Source: Streptomyces sp. SolWspMP-5a-2
GTDB lineage: Bacteria; Actinomycetota; Actinomycetes; Streptomycetales; Streptomycetaceae
Direction: 5' to 3'
DNA: 64,000 nucleotides
NCBI RefSeq assembly: GCF_900091845.1
Contig: NZ_FMCI01000251.1
Location: 1 to 64,000 of the forward strand
Part shown: positions 23,759 to 35,918 of the stretch, piece after piece
How the letters are laid out: each line of letters opens with the position of its first letter
How positions within the stretch are numbered: the first letter of the stretch is position 1
Made by a program: the position numbers and the translations under genes
The notes under the pieces: model-generated
Databases searched by the model: none
What the model was told of the DNA's origin: nothing
What the model saw: the letters and a program-made list of their open reading frames with translations, nothing else

Positions 23759-24178
23759 ATGGACGGTGTGAGTCTTCTGGCAAGGGGACGGGTGACGACG
23801 CGGCTGCCCGCCCAGGACCTCGACCGGGCCCGGCGCTTCTACGCCGAGGTCCTGGGGCTCGACCCGGTCGACGAGCGGCCCGGCGGGCTGCTGTACCGGT
23901 GCGGGGTGACGGACTTCGTGGTCTTCGCCTCGACCGGCGCCTCCCCCGGCACCTTCACGCAGATGGCCTGGGAGGTCGAGGACCTCGACCGGGTGGTCGG
24001 CGAACTCCGGTCCAGGGGGGTGGAGTTCGAGGAGGTCGAGACCCCCGCCATCCGCACCGCGGACGGCATCGCCGAGATCGAGGGCAACTACCCGAGCAAG
24101 GGCGCGCACGGTGAGCGGGGCGCCTGGTTCCGCGACAGCGAGGGCAACCTCATCGGCCTCGGGGAGCCCCTGCGCTGA
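23759..24178 (+). CDS. VOC/glyoxalase-like protein
   Basis: A 139-residue protein with the vicinal-oxygen-chelate fold: LPAQDLDRARRFYAEVLGLD at the start and AWFRDSEGNLIGLGEPL at the end, the paired beta-alpha-beta modules typical of glyoxalase/bleomycin-resistance proteins. Metal ligands and substrate are not certain by eye. The ATG at 23759 has GGAGGG 6 nt upstream; an ATG at 23753 sits directly on that site and is less likely. Confidence 0.8.
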   Translation: MDGVSLLARGRVTTRLPAQDLDRARRFYAEVLGLDPVDERPGGLLYRCGVTDFVVFASTGASPGTFTQMAWEVEDLDRVVGELRSRGVEFEEVETPAIRTADGIAEIEGNYPSKGAHGERGAWFRDSEGNLIGLGEPLR

Positions 24179-24270
24179 GCCGCCCCGGCCGGGAGACGGC
24201 CGTGCCCCCGCCGGGGTGACCGGCGGGGGCACGGGACGTGCTCGGGACGTGCCCGGGATGTCGCGGAGGG

Positions 24271-26562
24271 CTACTTCGCCGGTTCCGGCTCCGGCGCGTC
24301 CTCGGGGGCGGACTCGCCCGCCGGGGGCGGGGTGTCGGAGGGCGTCTTCACGGACTCGAGGAGGAGCTGGGAGACGTCCACGACCTGGACGGACTCCTTG
24401 GCCTTGCCGTCGTTCTTCTTGCCGTTGACCGAGTCGGTCAGCATGACGAGGCAGAACGGGCAGGCGGTGGAGACGATGTCCGGGTCGAGGGAGAGGGCCT
24501 CGTCGACGCGCTCGTTGTTGATGCGCTTGCCGATCCGCTCCTCCATCCACATCCGCGCGCCGCCCGCGCCGCAGCAGAAGCCGCGCTCCTTGTGGCGGTG
24601 CATCTCCTCGTTGCGCAGACCCGGGACGCTCGCGATGATCTCGCGCGGCGGGGTGTAGATCTTGTTGTGCCGCCCCAGGTAGCAGGGGTCGTGGTAGGTG
24701 ATGAGTCCCTCGACCGGGGTGACCGGGACCAGCTTGCCCTCGTCGACGAGGTGCTGGAGGAGCTGGGTGTGGTGGACGACCTCGTAGTCGCCGCCGAGCT
24801 GCGGGTACTCGTTGCCGAGGGTGTTGAGGCAGTGCGGGCAGGTCGCGACGATCTTCTTCGCGGAGCGCGGTTTCGCCGACTCCGGCAGCACCGTGCCCTC
24901 GTCGTCGGTCTCCTCGCCGAAGGCCATGTTGAGCGCGGCCACGTTCTCCGCGCCCAGCTCCTGGAAGAGGGGCTCGTTGCCGAGGCGGCGGGCGGAGTCG
25001 CCGGTGCACTTCTCGTCGCCGCCCATGATCGCGAACTTGACGCCCGCGATGTGCAGGAGTTCGGCGAAGGCCTTGGTGGTCTTCTTCGCGCGGTCCTCCA
25101 GGGCGCCCGCGCAGCCGACCCAGTAGAGGTACTCGACGTCGGTGAGGTCCTCGATGTCGCGGCCCACGACCGGGATCTCGAAGTCGACCTCCTTGGTCCA
25201 CTCCAGGCGCTGCTTCTTGGCGAGCCCCCAGGGGTTGCCCTTCTTCTCCAGGTTCTTGAGCATCGTGCCCGCCTCGGACGGGAACGCGGACTCGATCATG
25301 ACCTGGTAGCGGCGCATGTCGACGATGTGGTCGACGTGCTCGATGTCCACCGGGCACTGCTCGACGCAGGCGCCGCAGGTGGTGCAGGACCACAGGACGT
25401 CCGGGTCGATGACGCCGTTCTCCTCGGCGGTGCCGATGAGCGGGCGCTCCGCCTCGGCGAGGGCCGCCGCGGGGACGTCCGCGAGCTGCTCCTCGGTGGC
25501 CTTCTCCTCGCCCTCCATGGACTTGCCGCCGCCCGCGAGCAGGTAGGGCGCCTTGGCGTGGGCGTGGTCGCGCAGCGACATGATCAGGAGCTTCGGGGAG
25601 AGCGGCTTGCCGGTGTTCCAGGCCGGGCACTGCGACTGGCAGCGGCCGCACTCGGTGCAGGTGGAGAAGTCGAGCAGGCCCTTCCAGGAGAACTGCTCGA
25701 CCTGGGAGACGCCGAAGACGTCGTCGTCGCCCGGGTCGGTGAAGTCGATCGGCTTCCCGCCGGAGGTCATCGGCAGCAGCGCGCCCAGCGCCGTGCCGCC
25801 CGCCGCGTCCCGCTTGAACCAGATGTTCGGGAAGGCGAGGAAGCGGTGCCAGGCGACGCCCATGTTGATGTTCAGCGACACCACGATCATCCACACGAAG
25901 GACGTGCCGATCTTGATCATCGCGGTGAGGTAGATCAGGTTCTGGAGCGCGCCGGTGCCCAGTCCCTTGAAGGCGAGGACCAGCGGGTACGAGGCGAAGT
26001 ACGACGCCTCGTAGCCGTCGACGTGGTGGATCGCGCCCTCCAGGCCGCGCAGCACGTAGATGGCGAGGCCGATGGTGAGGATGACGTACTCGACGAAGTA
26101 CGCCTGGCCGGACTTGGAGCCCGCGAAGCGGGACTTGCGGCCGGGGCGCGAGGGCAGGCTCAGCAGCCGGATCGTGATGAGCACGAGGATGCCGAGGACC
26201 GTCATCACGCCGATGAACTCGGTGTACATCTCGAACGGCGGGAAGTCGCCGATGACCGGCAGCACCCAGTCGGCCTTGAAGAGCTGGCCGAACGCCTGGG
26301 CGAGGGTCGGCGGCAGCGTGAGGAAGCCGACCGCGACGAACCAGTGGGCGAATCCGACGATGCCCCAGCGGTTCATCCGGGTGTGGCCGAGGAACTCCCG
26401 CACCAGGGTCACGCTGCGCTGGTAGGGGTTGTCGGTCCTGCTGCCCGCGGGCAGCGGCTGGCCGAGCTTGAAGTACCGGACGAACTGGCCGATCGCGCGT
26501 GCGATGAGCGCGACACCGACCACGGTCAGAACCAGCGACACGATGATCGCGGCGAGTTGCAT
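24271..26562 (-). CDS. Membrane Fe-S reductase (HdrD/IspQ-like)
   Basis: A 763-residue membrane-bound iron-sulfur oxidoreductase. The N-terminal ~290 residues carry about five membrane helices. Two 4Fe-4S motifs follow (CTECGRCQSQCPAW and CTTCGACVEQCPVD), then two cysteine-rich CCG domains (WVGCAGALEDRA with TCPHC; DPCYLGRHN with FCCGAGGARMWMEE and ACPFC). The layout matches heterodisulfide-reductase-related proteins and M. tuberculosis Rv0338c, which as I recall also lies close to dnaK. It should transfer electrons between a membrane carrier and a thiol or other soluble partner. GAGGAG lies 6 nt before the ATG. The C-terminal tail is acidic and Pro-rich. Confidence 0.88.
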   Translation of the reverse strand: MQLAAIIVSLVLTVVGVALIARAIGQFVRYFKLGQPLPAGSRTDNPYQRSVTLVREFLGHTRMNRWGIVGFAHWFVAVGFLTLPPTLAQAFGQLFKADWVLPVIGDFPPFEMYTEFIGVMTVLGILVLITIRLLSLPSRPGRKSRFAGSKSGQAYFVEYVILTIGLAIYVLRGLEGAIHHVDGYEASYFASYPLVLAFKGLGTGALQNLIYLTAMIKIGTSFVWMIVVSLNINMGVAWHRFLAFPNIWFKRDAAGGTALGALLPMTSGGKPIDFTDPGDDDVFGVSQVEQFSWKGLLDFSTCTECGRCQSQCPAWNTGKPLSPKLLIMSLRDHAHAKAPYLLAGGGKSMEGEEKATEEQLADVPAAALAEAERPLIGTAEENGVIDPDVLWSCTTCGACVEQCPVDIEHVDHIVDMRRYQVMIESAFPSEAGTMLKNLEKKGNPWGLAKKQRLEWTKEVDFEIPVVGRDIEDLTDVEYLYWVGCAGALEDRAKKTTKAFAELLHIAGVKFAIMGGDEKCTGDSARRLGNEPLFQELGAENVAALNMAFGEETDDEGTVLPESAKPRSAKKIVATCPHCLNTLGNEYPQLGGDYEVVHHTQLLQHLVDEGKLVPVTPVEGLITYHDPCYLGRHNKIYTPPREIIASVPGLRNEEMHRHKERGFCCGAGGARMWMEERIGKRINNERVDEALSLDPDIVSTACPFCLVMLTDSVNGKKNDGKAKESVQVVDVSQLLLESVKTPSDTPPPAGESAPEDAPEPEPAK

Positions 26563-26774
26563 GGGGGCTCCTCGGGCCTGCGAGGGGAGATCCGTCGTTC
26601 GGTGACGTCTCTCAACGTCATTACTAAGCGGTAACTTATGGGTTCGGTCCGAGACTACCCCCATCCCCGCTTCGCACTGTAGCGGGGCGCGGGGTGATCT
26701 CGGTCGCTGAGGGTTGCCTTAAGATCCGAAAAGATCTGAACGTGTTATTCGTACCGAATTGCGGCATTCACGCC

Positions 26775-26780
26775 TAATTT
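26775..26780 (+). promoter_or_regulatory. -10 element of a probable leaderless mRNA
   Basis: TAATTT ends 6 nt before the GTG of the membrane transferase, and no ribosome-binding site is visible. Transcription would start at or next to the start codon. Confidence 0.45.
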
Positions 26781-26786
26781 AGTTCC

Positions 26787-27815
26787 GTGCTCTACGGGAT
26801 CGCCGCCGCCACCGCCGCCCTGTTCCTCGCCGCCGTCCTCACCGCCCTGCTCCGGCTGCCCGCCCGCCGCCTCGGCATGCTCGACCGCCGCAGGCAGCGC
26901 CCGGTGCCGCTGGCCGGCGGCCCCGCCGTCGCGCTCGCCTGCTGTCTGGTGGCGGGCGCCGGTGCCTGGACGGGCCTCGCGCCCCTCGGGCCCGGGATCG
27001 GCCGTCTGCTGGCGGCGGGCGCCGCCGTCGCCGCGCTCGGCCTGGTCGCCGACGTCCGCCGGATCAAGGCGCGGCTGCTGGTCGGCGGGACGGCGGTGGC
27101 GGCGGCCTGTGTGGTGCCGTACCGGGAGACCGGCCTGGCGGGCGGGCTGCTCGCCACCGGCTGGATCGTCTTCGTGGCCGTCTCCTTCAAGGCCCTCGAC
27201 CACGCCGACGCGCTGGCCGGGACCACCGGGGTGGTGACCGCCTTCGCCGTCGGCGCCTGCGCGGCGGCCGACCTGATGGACGGGCTCGCGGTGCTGCTGA
27301 GCGTGCTGGCCGCCGCCCTGACCGGGTTCCTGATGCACAACTGGCACCCCGCGCGGGCGGCGCTCGGCGCCAGCGGCTCGCTGTTCGCCGGGTTCGTGCT
27401 GGCCGCCGCCGCCGTGCACGCCCGCGCCGGGCAGGGGATCGCGGGCAGCGCGGGCGTGCTCTTCGCGCTCACCGCCCTGTCCACCGCCGACGTCCTGCTC
27501 GTGGTGCTCTCCCGGCGGCTGGCGGGACGCCCGCTGCTGCGCAGCGGCCCCGACCACCTCGCGCACCGGCTGCGGCGGCTCGGGCTGACCCCGCAGGGGG
27601 TGACCGTGCTGCTCGGGCTCGGCGGCTTCGCGGGCGTCCTCGTCGGGGTGCTCGCGCACCTCGGGTGGATCGCCGGGTCCGGCGGACTCTGGGCGGTCGC
27701 GGGCGCCGTCACCCTCGGCGTGGTCGTCTTCGCGCTGCTGCGCATCCCCGTGTACGGGCCGCGACGCTCGGTGTCGACGCAGGTCAGAGGCCAGTTGCGT
27801 GTAAGGAACGGATAA
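26787..27815 (+). CDS. MraY/WecA-family phospho-sugar transferase-like membrane protein
   Basis: A 342-residue protein with about ten membrane helices. LLRLPARRLGMLDRRRQRPV resembles the start of WecA/MraY enzymes, FKALDHADALAGTTGVVTAF takes the place of the DN..DGLDGLA catalytic loop, and SGPDHLAHRLRRLGL matches the DHL-H-R-L loop. Family members transfer a sugar phosphate from UDP-sugar to a polyprenyl phosphate in cell-wall polymer synthesis. The catalytic loop is altered relative to the classical motif, so activity is less certain than the fold. It lies upstream of dnaK but ends before the HAIR elements, so it is a separate unit. Confidence 0.75.
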   Translation: MLYGIAAATAALFLAAVLTALLRLPARRLGMLDRRRQRPVPLAGGPAVALACCLVAGAGAWTGLAPLGPGIGRLLAAGAAVAALGLVADVRRIKARLLVGGTAVAAACVVPYRETGLAGGLLATGWIVFVAVSFKALDHADALAGTTGVVTAFAVGACAAADLMDGLAVLLSVLAAALTGFLMHNWHPARAALGASGSLFAGFVLAAAAVHARAGQGIAGSAGVLFALTALSTADVLLVVLSRRLAGRPLLRSGPDHLAHRLRRLGLTPQGVTVLLGLGGFAGVLVGVLAHLGWIAGSGGLWAVAGAVTLGVVVFALLRIPVYGPRRSVSTQVRGQLRVRNG

Positions 27816-27817
27816 GA

Positions 27818-30407
<2,590 letters not shown>

Positions 30408-30440
30408 CGCGGACACCGAGCGGAAGGAGGGACGTCGGGG

Positions 30441-31631
30441 ATGAGCACCAAGGACTTCATCGAGAAGGACTACTACAAGGTCCTCGGCGTCCCCAAGGAC
30501 GCCACCGAGGCGGAGATCAAGAAGGCGTACCGGAAGCTCGCCCGCGAGTTCCACCCGGACGCCAACAAGGGAAACGCACGGGCCGAGGAGCGCTTCAAGG
30601 AGATCTCCGAGGCGAACGACGTCCTCGGAGACGCGAAGAAGCGCAAGGAGTACGACGAGGCACGCGCCCTCTTCGGCAACGGCGGATACCGCGCCGGGCC
30701 GGGCGGGGCCAACGGCGGCAGCTACAACTTCGACTTCGGCGACCTCTTCGGAGGCGGACCCCAGGGCGGCGGCCAGGGTTCGGGGGCGGGCGGCTTCGGC
30801 GGCGGGCTCGGCGACGTCTTCGGAGGGCTGTTCAACCGGGGTGGCGGCGGCGGTCCGCGCACCCAGCCGCGGCGCGGCCAGGACATCGAGTCCGAGGTGA
30901 CCCTCAGCTTCACCGAGGCGATCGAGGGCGCGACGGTCCCGCTGCGGATGTCCTCCCAGGCCGCCTGCAAGGCGTGTTCGGGCACCGGCGACAAGAACGG
31001 CAACCCGCGGGTCTGCCCGACCTGCGTCGGCACCGGCCAGGTGGCGCGCGGTTCGGGCGGCGGCTTCTCGCTCACCGACCCGTGCCCCGACTGCAAGGGC
31101 CGCGGCCTGATCGCCGAGGAACCCTGCGACGTCTGCCACGGCAGCGGCCGGGCCAAGTCCTCGCGCACCATGCAGGTCCGCATCCCCGCCGGGGTGTCGG
31201 ACGGGCAGCGCATCCGGCTGCGCGGCAAGGGCGCCCCGGGCGAGCGCGGCGGACCGGGCGGCGACCTGTACGTCACCGTGCACGTCGGCGCGCACCCGGT
31301 CTTCGGCCGCAAGGACGACAACCTGACGGTGACGGTCCCGGTGACGTTCGCCGAGGCCGCGCTCGGCGGCGAGATCAGGGTGCCCACCCTGGGCGGTCCG
31401 CCGGTCACCCTGAAGCTGCCGCCCGGCACGCCCAACGGCCGCACCATGCGGGCCCGCGGGAAGGGCGCCTTCCGCAAGGACGGCACCCGGGGCGATCTGC
31501 TGGTCACCGTCGAGGTGAGTGTTCCGACCGACGTGACGGGGAAGGCTCGTGACGCGCTGGAGGCGTATCGCGAGGCGACCGCGGGCGAGGATCCGCGGGC
31601 TGATCTGTTCCAGGCCGCGAAGGGAGCTTGA
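30441..31631 (+). CDS. dnaJ: Chaperone DnaJ
   Basis: A 396-residue type I DnaJ. The J domain ([20 protein letters not shown]) carries HPD in [12 protein letters not shown] Gly/Phe region (~residues 80-150) and four zinc-finger repeats follow ([37 protein letters not shown]), then the substrate-binding domain ([20 protein letters not shown]). It stimulates DnaK ATPase and delivers substrates. GGAAGGAGG precedes the ATG; the end is 5 nt before hspR. Confidence 0.98.
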   Translation: MSTKDFIEKDYYKVLGVPKDATEAEIKKAYRKLAREFHPDANKGNARAEERFKEISEANDVLGDAKKRKEYDEARALFGNGGYRAGPGGANGGSYNFDFGDLFGGGPQGGGQGSGAGGFGGGLGDVFGGLFNRGGGGGPRTQPRRGQDIESEVTLSFTEAIEGATVPLRMSSQAACKACSGTGDKNGNPRVCPTCVGTGQVARGSGGGFSLTDPCPDCKGRGLIAEEPCDVCHGSGRAKSSRTMQVRIPAGVSDGQRIRLRGKGAPGERGGPGGDLYVTVHVGAHPVFGRKDDNLTVTVPVTFAEAALGGEIRVPTLGGPPVTLKLPPGTPNGRTMRARGKGAFRKDGTRGDLLVTVEVSVPTDVTGKARDALEAYREATAGEDPRADLFQAAKGA

Positions 31632-31636
31632 TCGAG

Positions 31637-32089
31637 ATGGACGGCCGTCGACGCAATCCGTATGAACTGACGGAGGAGACCCCGGTCTACGTCATCTCGG
31701 TGGCGGCCCAGCTCTCCGGACTGCACCCGCAGACCTTGCGCCAGTACGACCGCCTGGGGCTGGTCTCCCCCGACCGCACCCCCGGGCGGGGCCGTCGCTA
31801 CTCGGCCCGTGACATCGAACTGCTCCGCCAGGTGCAGCAGTTGTCGCAGGACGAGGGCGTCAACCTGGCCGGCATCAAGCGGATCATCGAACTGGAGAAC
31901 CAGGTGATCGCGCTTCAGCAGCGCGTCGCCGAACTCCAGTCCGCGGTGGACGGCGCCGCGGCGACCATGCGCCAGCGCGAGGCCGCGGTGCACGCCTCCT
32001 ACCGGCGGGACCTGGTCCCGTACCAGGAGGTGCACCAGTCGAGCGCGCTGGTGGTGTGGCGGCCCAAGCGCCAGCAGTCCACGGACTGA
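31637..32089 (+). CDS. hspR: Heat-shock repressor HspR (MerR family)
   Basis: A 150-residue MerR-type repressor: VYVISVAAQLSGLHPQTLRQ, YDRLGLVSPDR and the wing GRRYSARDIELL, then a coiled coil (NQVIALQQRVAELQ). It binds HAIR sites upstream of dnaK and clpB together with DnaK. I use the ATG at 31637, which has GGGAG 10 nt upstream; a TTG at 31628 overlaps the dnaJ end but has no spacing. It is the last gene of the operon and is followed by a strong hairpin. Confidence 0.96.
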   Translation: MDGRRRNPYELTEETPVYVISVAAQLSGLHPQTLRQYDRLGLVSPDRTPGRGRRYSARDIELLRQVQQLSQDEGVNLAGIKRIIELENQVIALQQRVAELQSAVDGAAATMRQREAAVHASYRRDLVPYQEVHQSSALVVWRPKRQQSTD

Positions 32090-32101
32090 CCCGATGTGCG
32101 A

Positions 32102-32139
32102 GAAGGGCCCGGAGGTTCACCCGAACCTCCGGGCCCTTC
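32102..32139 (+). terminator. Hairpin terminator of the dnaK operon
   Basis: Perfect 17-bp stem (arms 32102-32118 and 32123-32139) with a 4-nt ACCC loop, 12 nt after the hspR stop. There is no T-run, as is common in actinobacterial terminators. Confidence 0.85.
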
Positions 32140-32179
32140 GCCGTTCCGCCGCGCGGCCCGGACACCCCGCGCGGCCGCC

Positions 32180-32231
32180 GGGGAGCCCGGTGCGGTGCGG
32201 ACGTCGGGGAGCCCGGTGCGGTGCGGACGTC
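32180..32231. repeat. 26-bp tandem duplication in intergenic DNA
   Basis: Two exact 26-bp copies (32180-32205, 32206-32231). They lie in the ~390-bp gene-free stretch between hspR and the lipoprotein. The rest of that stretch is unusually A/T-rich for this genome (about 32250-32390). It has a candidate -35 TTGACG at 32396-32401 for the lipoprotein gene, but I see no gene. Confidence 0.8.
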
Positions 32232-32476
32232 GAGGTCGGGCGGGGTGTGGCTGATTTCTTTCGGCCTTCCGCTCGACCACCGCAACGGCGGCCCACTGTT
32301 GTATGGAGAGTCAGTAAAGGCCCTGCGGAGATGGTTACTTGACTGCTCCACATCCCTACGGAACGTGCCGTTGCCCACTCGTTAAGTGATTCCGCTTGAC
32401 GCCCGGGGGCGAATCCGCGTTGGCTTTTCAGTCATCTGGGCCGCACAGCTGCGCCCGCGTCCGGAAGGCACCAGAA

Positions 32477-33595
32477 GTGATCACCCCCATGCGCCGTACC
32501 GCCATAGCCGTGGCCGCGTCCACGCTGACCTTCTCGCTGACCGCCTGCGGAGCGCTGAACGTCTCGGGGGACAGCAGCTCGGCGAGCCCGACCAAGGGCG
32601 ACGACGTCACCATCGGCCTGCTCCTGCCGGAGAAGGCCAACACCCGGTACGAGGACTTCGACTACCCGATCATCAAGGAGAAGGTGGCCTCCCTCACCGA
32701 CGACCGGGGCAAGGTCGACTACGCCAACGCCGACCAGGACGCCGACAAGCAGGCGACCCAGATGCAGCGGATGATCGACGACAAGGTCGACATCATCCTG
32801 CTGGACGCCGTGGACTCGCACGCCATCGCCGCCCAGGTCACCAAGGCCAAGGAGGCCGGCATCCCGGTCATCGCCTACGACCGGCTCGCCGAGGGCCCCA
32901 TCGACGCGTACATCTCGTTCGACAACGAACTCGTCGGCGAGGTGCAGGGCCGCACCCTGATGGACGCGCTCGGCCAGGGCTCGGACACCTCCGCCAAGAT
33001 CGTCATGATGAACGGCTCGCCGACCGACCCCAACGCCAAGCAGTTCAAGGCGGGCGCGATGTCCGAGCTGAACGGCAAGGTGACGATCGCCCGGTCCTAC
33101 GACACCAAGGACTGGAAGCCGGAGAACGCCGAGGCCAACATGACGGCCGCGATCAGCGCCCTCGGCAAGGACAACATCGCCGGGGTCTACTCCGCCAACG
33201 ACGGCATGGCCGGAGGCATCCTCAAGGCCCTCCAGAGCGCCGGGGTGACCGACCTGCCGCCGATCACCGGCCAGGACGCCGAACTGGCCGCGGTGCAGCG
33301 GATCGTCGCCGGTGAGCAGTACATGAGCGTCTACAAGTCGTACCCGCAGGAGGCCGAGGCCGCCGCGCAGATGGCCGTCGCCAAGGTCCGCGGCCACGAC
33401 ATCCAGTTCGACGCGCTCACCCAGGACACGGTCGACAGCCCCACCGCCAAGGAGATCCCGGCGCAGCTCGTCACCGTGACCGCGCTGACGAAGAAGAACA
33501 TCAAGTCGACGGTCGTCTCGGACGGCATCTACAAGATCGCCGACATCTGCGCCGGGAAGTACAAGGCGTCCTGCGCCGCCATCGGCCTCAACTGA
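32477..33595 (+). CDS. Sugar ABC transporter substrate-binding lipoprotein (xylose-binding-like)
   Basis: A 372-residue periplasmic-binding-type lipoprotein. The signal ends in the lipobox LTAC. The type I PBP fold is plain: VTIGLLLPEKANTRYEDFDY, DVDIILLDAVDSHAIAAQV-like core strands, GIPVIAYDRLAEGPIDAYIS, GVYSANDGMAGGILKALQSA and LPPITGQDAELAAVQRIVAG, most like XylF/ChvE. It should capture a sugar outside the membrane. No permease or ATPase gene is near, so it either borrows another transporter or works as a sensor. The GTG has GGAAGG 8 nt upstream; an ATG at 32489 is the alternative. Confidence 0.85.
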   Translation: MITPMRRTAIAVAASTLTFSLTACGALNVSGDSSSASPTKGDDVTIGLLLPEKANTRYEDFDYPIIKEKVASLTDDRGKVDYANADQDADKQATQMQRMIDDKVDIILLDAVDSHAIAAQVTKAKEAGIPVIAYDRLAEGPIDAYISFDNELVGEVQGRTLMDALGQGSDTSAKIVMMNGSPTDPNAKQFKAGAMSELNGKVTIARSYDTKDWKPENAEANMTAAISALGKDNIAGVYSANDGMAGGILKALQSAGVTDLPPITGQDAELAAVQRIVAGEQYMSVYKSYPQEAEAAAQMAVAKVRGHDIQFDALTQDTVDSPTAKEIPAQLVTVTALTKKNIKSTVVSDGIYKIADICAGKYKASCAAIGLN

Positions 33596-33924
33596 CCGCC
33601 CCCGCAGCCGGGTTCGCGCCACCGTGCGCGCGCCCGCCGTGCGCGGTACGTCCCGTTCCGAGGGCCTGGATCCAGCCAACCGGACGGCCCTCCTCCGTAG
33701 TTCGCGCCCGCTCGCACGCCGGGGCGCGCGGCATCGACCGACGCGCCCCGAAACGGGCAGCCACCCCCGTCAGGTTGTTGCAAGTCGGCCGACGGAGGCC
33801 CGTACATACCCGTACACACCAGTGGATTGCGCTGCCCGACCCGGCCCGACCCGTGTTGCGGAGCCGGGTGTGTCCGCGCATAGTTGCGCTGCGGAAGACG
33901 CGGGAACCGGGGGTGAAATGGGCG
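33596..33924. other. Intergenic region upstream of LuxR-type gene 1
   Basis: No gene seen. It has a 10-bp tandem direct repeat (CCCGTACATA/CCCGTACACA, 33799-33818) that could be a regulator site for the downstream gene, and a small hairpin near 33880. Confidence 0.4.
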
Positions 33925-34956
33925 ATGGCCGGGCACGGGACGGAGGAGCATCCGCACGGTGCCGACCGGCTCTGCGACGCCGGGGACCGCGTGTACTCCC
34001 GGGCCGTACGGCGGGGCAGGCTGCCGCGCCGCGACGCCGAGCCGGTGCCGTGCCTGCTCGAACTGGCGCTGCTGCACCCCGATCCCGACGACATGGACTG
34101 GCTGGTGCCGACCTCCCCGCAGGAGGTCATGACCCGGCTGCTGCGCGGGGTGCACGACGAGGTCTCCGCCAGCCAGCGCCGGGTGGGCTCGGCGGTCGCC
34201 GCCTTCGAGTGGTACGCCGCGCTCGGCCCGACCGAACGCCCGGGGGCCGGTGAGGGCGCCGCCATCCGCGTCCTCGACGGACTCGCGCGCATCCAGGCCG
34301 CGATGGACGAGGCGACCGAGGCGTGCACCCGCGAGGTGCTCACCGTGCAGCCGGGCGGCATCCGCCCCGAGCACGAACTGACCGAGGGACTGCACCGGGC
34401 CCTGGCCCTGCGCGCCCGGGGCGTGCGCATGAAGGACCTCTACACGCACGTCGCCCGGCACGGGCACGGCCTGCTCAACTACCTGGAGCTGATGGGCGAC
34501 GCGGTGGAGGCCAGGAGCCTCGACGAGGTCATCGACCGGCTCATCCTGTTCGACCGCACGGTGGCGTTCATCCCCGCCAACGCCGACCGCACCCTCGCCC
34601 TCGAACTGCGCCACCCGGCCCTGGTCGGCTACCTCGCCACCACCTTCGACCGGCTGTGGCGGCTGGCGATCCCGCTGACCGCGCCGCTGCCCGACACCGG
34701 CATCGAGGGCATCTCACACCGCGAGCAGTCCATCGCCGCGCTGCTCGCCGAGGGCCACCAGGACGCGGTGATCGCCGAGCGGCTGGGGATCAGCGTGCGC
34801 ACCTGCCGGGCCCACATCGCCCGGCTCTCGGAGACCCTCGGCGCGGCCAGCCGCACCCAACTCGGCGTCCGGATAGCCCAGGTGGGCCTGGAGGGGCCGC
34901 GCGACCCGGCGGAGCGGGTCAGTCTTCCTGATCAAGGATCCCCGACCGTCCGATGA
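33925..34956 (+). CDS. LuxR-type regulator 1 (paralogue set)
   Basis: A 343-residue regulator. The C-terminal HTH is GISHREQSIAALLAEGHQDA then IAERLGISVRTCRAHIARL. The upstream sensor-like part resembles TrmB/phospholipase-D-like effector domains: EVLTVQPGG, MKDLYTHVARHG, RSLDEVIDRLILFDRTVAFI and LALELRHPALVGYL. It is paralogous to the next two genes on the other strand. The ATG at 33925 has GGTGA 8 nt upstream; a GTG at 33913 is possible. Its 3' end overlaps that of LuxR-type gene 2 by 38 nt, tail to tail. The effector is unknown; the neighbouring exported repeat protein is a candidate signal source. Confidence 0.78.
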   Translation: MAGHGTEEHPHGADRLCDAGDRVYSRAVRRGRLPRRDAEPVPCLLELALLHPDPDDMDWLVPTSPQEVMTRLLRGVHDEVSASQRRVGSAVAAFEWYAALGPTERPGAGEGAAIRVLDGLARIQAAMDEATEACTREVLTVQPGGIRPEHELTEGLHRALALRARGVRMKDLYTHVARHGHGLLNYLELMGDAVEARSLDEVIDRLILFDRTVAFIPANADRTLALELRHPALVGYLATTFDRLWRLAIPLTAPLPDTGIEGISHREQSIAALLAEGHQDAVIAERLGISVRTCRAHIARLSETLGAASRTQLGVRIAQVGLEGPRDPAERVSLPDQGSPTVR

Positions 34957-35893
34957 GGTAGCCGAGCTGGGCCCGGCTCTCGCTGCCCAGGGTCGCCGCG
35001 AGTTTGGCGATGTGCACCCGGGCGGTCCTGACGTTCATCCCGAGCCGGTCCGCGATGACGGCGTCGGTGTGGCCCTCCACCAGCAGCACCGCTATCGCCC
35101 GCTGCCGGGCCGTCACCGGGCCGCGGGCGGGCGGCGCGGCGGCCCGCGGGTGCATCGGGACGGCCAGCGGCCAGAGCCGTTCGAAGGTGGTCGTCAGGTA
35201 GTCGACCAGCGGGCGGTGGCGCAGTTCGAGGGCGAGGGTGCGCTCCGGGTTGGCGGGGATGAACGCGACCGTGCGGTCGACGACGATGAGCCGGTCGGGC
35301 ACCTCGTCCAGGGTGCGGACCTCGACGTCCCCCTCCAGGAGTTCGTAGTGGGCGAGGACGGCCGGGTCGTGGCGGGTGGTGTGCTGGTAGAGCGTCCGCA
35401 TCCGGCCGCCCCGGTCGAGCAGCTCCTGCTCCTTCGGCAGCACGAGCGCCAGCATCGACGCGGGCCGCTTGCCGCCCGGCTGGACGGTGAGGACCTCCTC
35501 GTCGGCGCGCAGGACGGCGTGCCCGATCGCGTCGTTGATCCGGTCGGCTCCGCTGAGCAGGGTGATGCCGGGGGCGTCGGCCGCGTCCGAGGTGCCCGCG
35601 CCCAGCTCCAGGAGGGGCTCGAACGCCTCCGCGAGCCGGGTCTCGGCCCGGCGTCTGCGGGCGACGTCCTCGGCGGCGGTGCGCAGCAGCCTGGGCAGCG
35701 CCAGGGCGGGCGGCACCGGGCGCAGCCAGTGCGGGGCGTCCAGGTCGGGGCGGAGCAGCCCGGTGTGCAGCACGCACGGCACCGGGGCGGCCTCGGGTTC
35801 GGGGACCCGGCCCTCCCGCAGGGCGCGGGCGTACAGGGCGAGGCCCGCCGCGCACGGCTCGCCGGTGCTGTGCGGGTGCGCCGGTGGCGTCAC
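34919..35893 (-). CDS. LuxR-type regulator 2 (paralogue set)
   Basis: A 324-residue paralogue with the same landmarks: VPCVLHTGLLRPDLDAPHWL, EVLTVQPGGKRPASML, RMRTLYQHTTRH, LIVVDRTVAFIPANPERTLA, and the HTH VTARQRAIAVLLVEGHTDAV with LGMNVRTARVHIAKL. It lies 25 nt downstream of LuxR-type gene 3 on the same strand, so the two are probably cotranscribed. GTG start; the ribosome-binding site is weak. The TVAFIPANxxRTLALELRH segment, shared almost exactly with regulator 1, may form the ligand pocket. Confidence 0.78.
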   Translation of the reverse strand: MTPPAHPHSTGEPCAAGLALYARALREGRVPEPEAAPVPCVLHTGLLRPDLDAPHWLRPVPPALALPRLLRTAAEDVARRRRAETRLAEAFEPLLELGAGTSDAADAPGITLLSGADRINDAIGHAVLRADEEVLTVQPGGKRPASMLALVLPKEQELLDRGGRMRTLYQHTTRHDPAVLAHYELLEGDVEVRTLDEVPDRLIVVDRTVAFIPANPERTLALELRHRPLVDYLTTTFERLWPLAVPMHPRAAAPPARGPVTARQRAIAVLLVEGHTDAVIADRLGMNVRTARVHIAKLAATLGSESRAQLGYLIGRSGILDQED

Positions 35894-35918
35894 GGCTGTC
35901 TCACTTCGTCTCCCGGGG

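Noticed and set aside
24238-26634. 798-codon plus-strand frame opposite the Fe-S reductase
   Set aside because: Antisense shadow; the minus strand has two ferredoxin motifs, CCG domains and a good ribosome-binding site.
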